Below, in pieces: positions 6,171-6,465 of a stretch of DNA of 6,465 bases. Position 1 is the first letter of the stretch, and each line of letters begins with the position of its first letter. Under the pieces are notes generated by a model, which saw nothing but the letters and a program-made list of their open reading frames with translations, was not told where the DNA came from and searched no databases. Made by a program: the position numbers and the translations under genes. The stretch comes from Nitrospirota bacterium (lineage in GTDB: Bacteria > Patescibacteriota > Gracilibacteria > UBA1369 > LOWO2-01-FULL-3): contig JAACEU010000033.1 in NCBI GenBank assembly GCA_011682355.1, forward strand, positions 1 through 6,465, written 5' to 3'.

Positions 6171-6200
6171 TTGACAAAATTGTTAAATTTATATTAACAT
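6171..6200 (+). promoter_or_regulatory. Sigma70-type promoter for the 3'-terminal gene with overlapping inverted repeats
   Basis: TTGACA (6171-6176) is a perfect -35 element. TAACAT at 6195-6200 is an 18-bp-spaced -10 matching four of six positions, including the second-position A and the final T. Transcription would begin near 6207, leaving a short leader of about 19 nt before the ATG at 6226. TATAAC at 6209-6214 is an alternative -10 that would give an almost leaderless mRNA, but it has only a weak -35. The element overlaps three TTRACA-like half sites (6171-6176 direct, 6181-6186 inverted, 6194-6199 direct), which could be an operator. The 120-bp gap after ridA and this promoter suggest that the last gene is a separate unit. 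Confidence 0.55.
6181..6199. repeat. Perfect 6-bp inverted repeat in the promoter, candidate operator
   Basis: TGTTAA at 6181-6186 and its exact reverse complement TTAACA at 6194-6199 are separated by 7 bp and lie between the -35 and -10 elements. A second, imperfect palindrome (TTGACAA at 6171-6177 against TTGTTAA at 6180-6186, one mismatch) shares the middle half site. A dimeric repressor bound here would block the promoter. Arms this short in AT-rich DNA can also be chance. Confidence 0.4.
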
Positions 6201-6225
6201 CTCTATCCTATAACCAATCTATATC

Positions 6226-6465
6226 ATGAGAAGTAGAACACCTATTTGTGATAGAGTAGATGAGGAACAAAAAATATGTGCCGAAGTGCTTAGAACAGGA
6301 ACGTTTGGGAAGTCGTTATCTAAGCTAAAGCCATCGGAAATCAATTCGCTTCAAGAAAGCTTTCATATTGCAGTTACTTCATTTTTAGATGGATTAGATT
6401 GTGAAAGCAATGAATTTAGAAGCCGTAACGCTCGTGTCGGAACTGCTTTTAATGAATTGTTAGAA
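6226..6465 (+). CDS. Hypothetical protein, 3'-truncated by window end
   Basis: An open frame starts at ATG 6226 and runs 80 codons to the window edge without a stop. The protein begins MRSRTPICDRVDEEQKICAE and continues as a mostly soluble, charged sequence with probable helical segments (about 10-24, 36-57 and 71-80) and cysteines at 8, 18 and 59. It has no signal peptide, membrane helix or motif that I recognise, so no function is offered. The support for a real gene is the upstream promoter with a perfect TTGACA, the 80-codon open frame reaching the edge, and ordinary amino-acid composition. No Shine-Dalgarno sequence precedes the ATG, as at most other starts here. It is probably transcribed independently of ridA. 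Confidence 0.6.
   Translation, partial: MRSRTPICDRVDEEQKICAEVLRTGTFGKSLSKLKPSEINSLQESFHIAVTSFLDGLDCESNEFRSRNARVGTAFNELLE

Noticed and set aside
5779..6177. 132-codon minus-strand open frame opposite ridA
   Set aside because: It lies antisense to a clear RidA gene, and its composition is that of a reverse-strand shadow with no recognisable motif.
1..6465. A CRISPR array, insertion sequence, tRNA or rRNA gene in the window
   Set aside because: No regularly spaced repeats, transposase motifs, terminal inverted repeats or recognisable RNA gene sequence were seen, and the gaps between genes are too short to hold most of these.

Overview
The window is AT-rich bacterial DNA. All seven genes supported here lie on the + strand with very short gaps. 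Product types and gene style suggest a Patescibacteria/CPR bacterium, or another small-genome lineage. The clues are a large VirD4/TraG-like ATPase sitting among housekeeping genes, mostly absent Shine-Dalgarno sequences, one promoter placed so close to its start codon that the mRNA should be leaderless, and stops that are only TAA or TAG. This placement is an inference: no rRNA or marker set is present, and a bL9 gene does not fit every CPR subgroup. The standard bacterial code reads all genes without in-frame TGA.

Layout: (1) 1-1443, the 3' part of a family 5 (oligopeptide-type) ABC transporter substrate-binding protein, cut by the window edge. (2) 1505-1951 rplI (ribosomal protein bL9), then 7 nt, then 1959-2393 ruvX/yqgF (pre-16S rRNA nuclease / Holliday-junction-resolvase-like), a translation and ribosome-maturation pair. 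(3) 2410-4932, an 840-residue membrane-anchored coupling-type ATPase with its own near-consensus promoter. (4) 4941-5744, a six-helix PAP2-superfamily membrane enzyme of the sphingomyelin-synthase-like (PAP2_C) type, overlapping by 14 nt (5) 5731-6105 ridA, the enamine/imine deaminase. (6) A 120-bp gap with a TTGACA promoter overlaid by TTRACA-type inverted repeats, followed by (7) an unrecognised gene starting at 6226 and running off the window.

Genes 2-6 are packed tightly enough to be co-transcribed, with an internal promoter before the ATPase gene. No relaxase, other type IV secretion component, transposase, RNA gene or CRISPR array is seen. The most noteworthy points are the orphan coupling ATPase with a long unexplained N-terminal region, the sphingomyelin-synthase-like enzyme, the leaderless promoter architecture, and the operator-like promoter before the unknown last gene.
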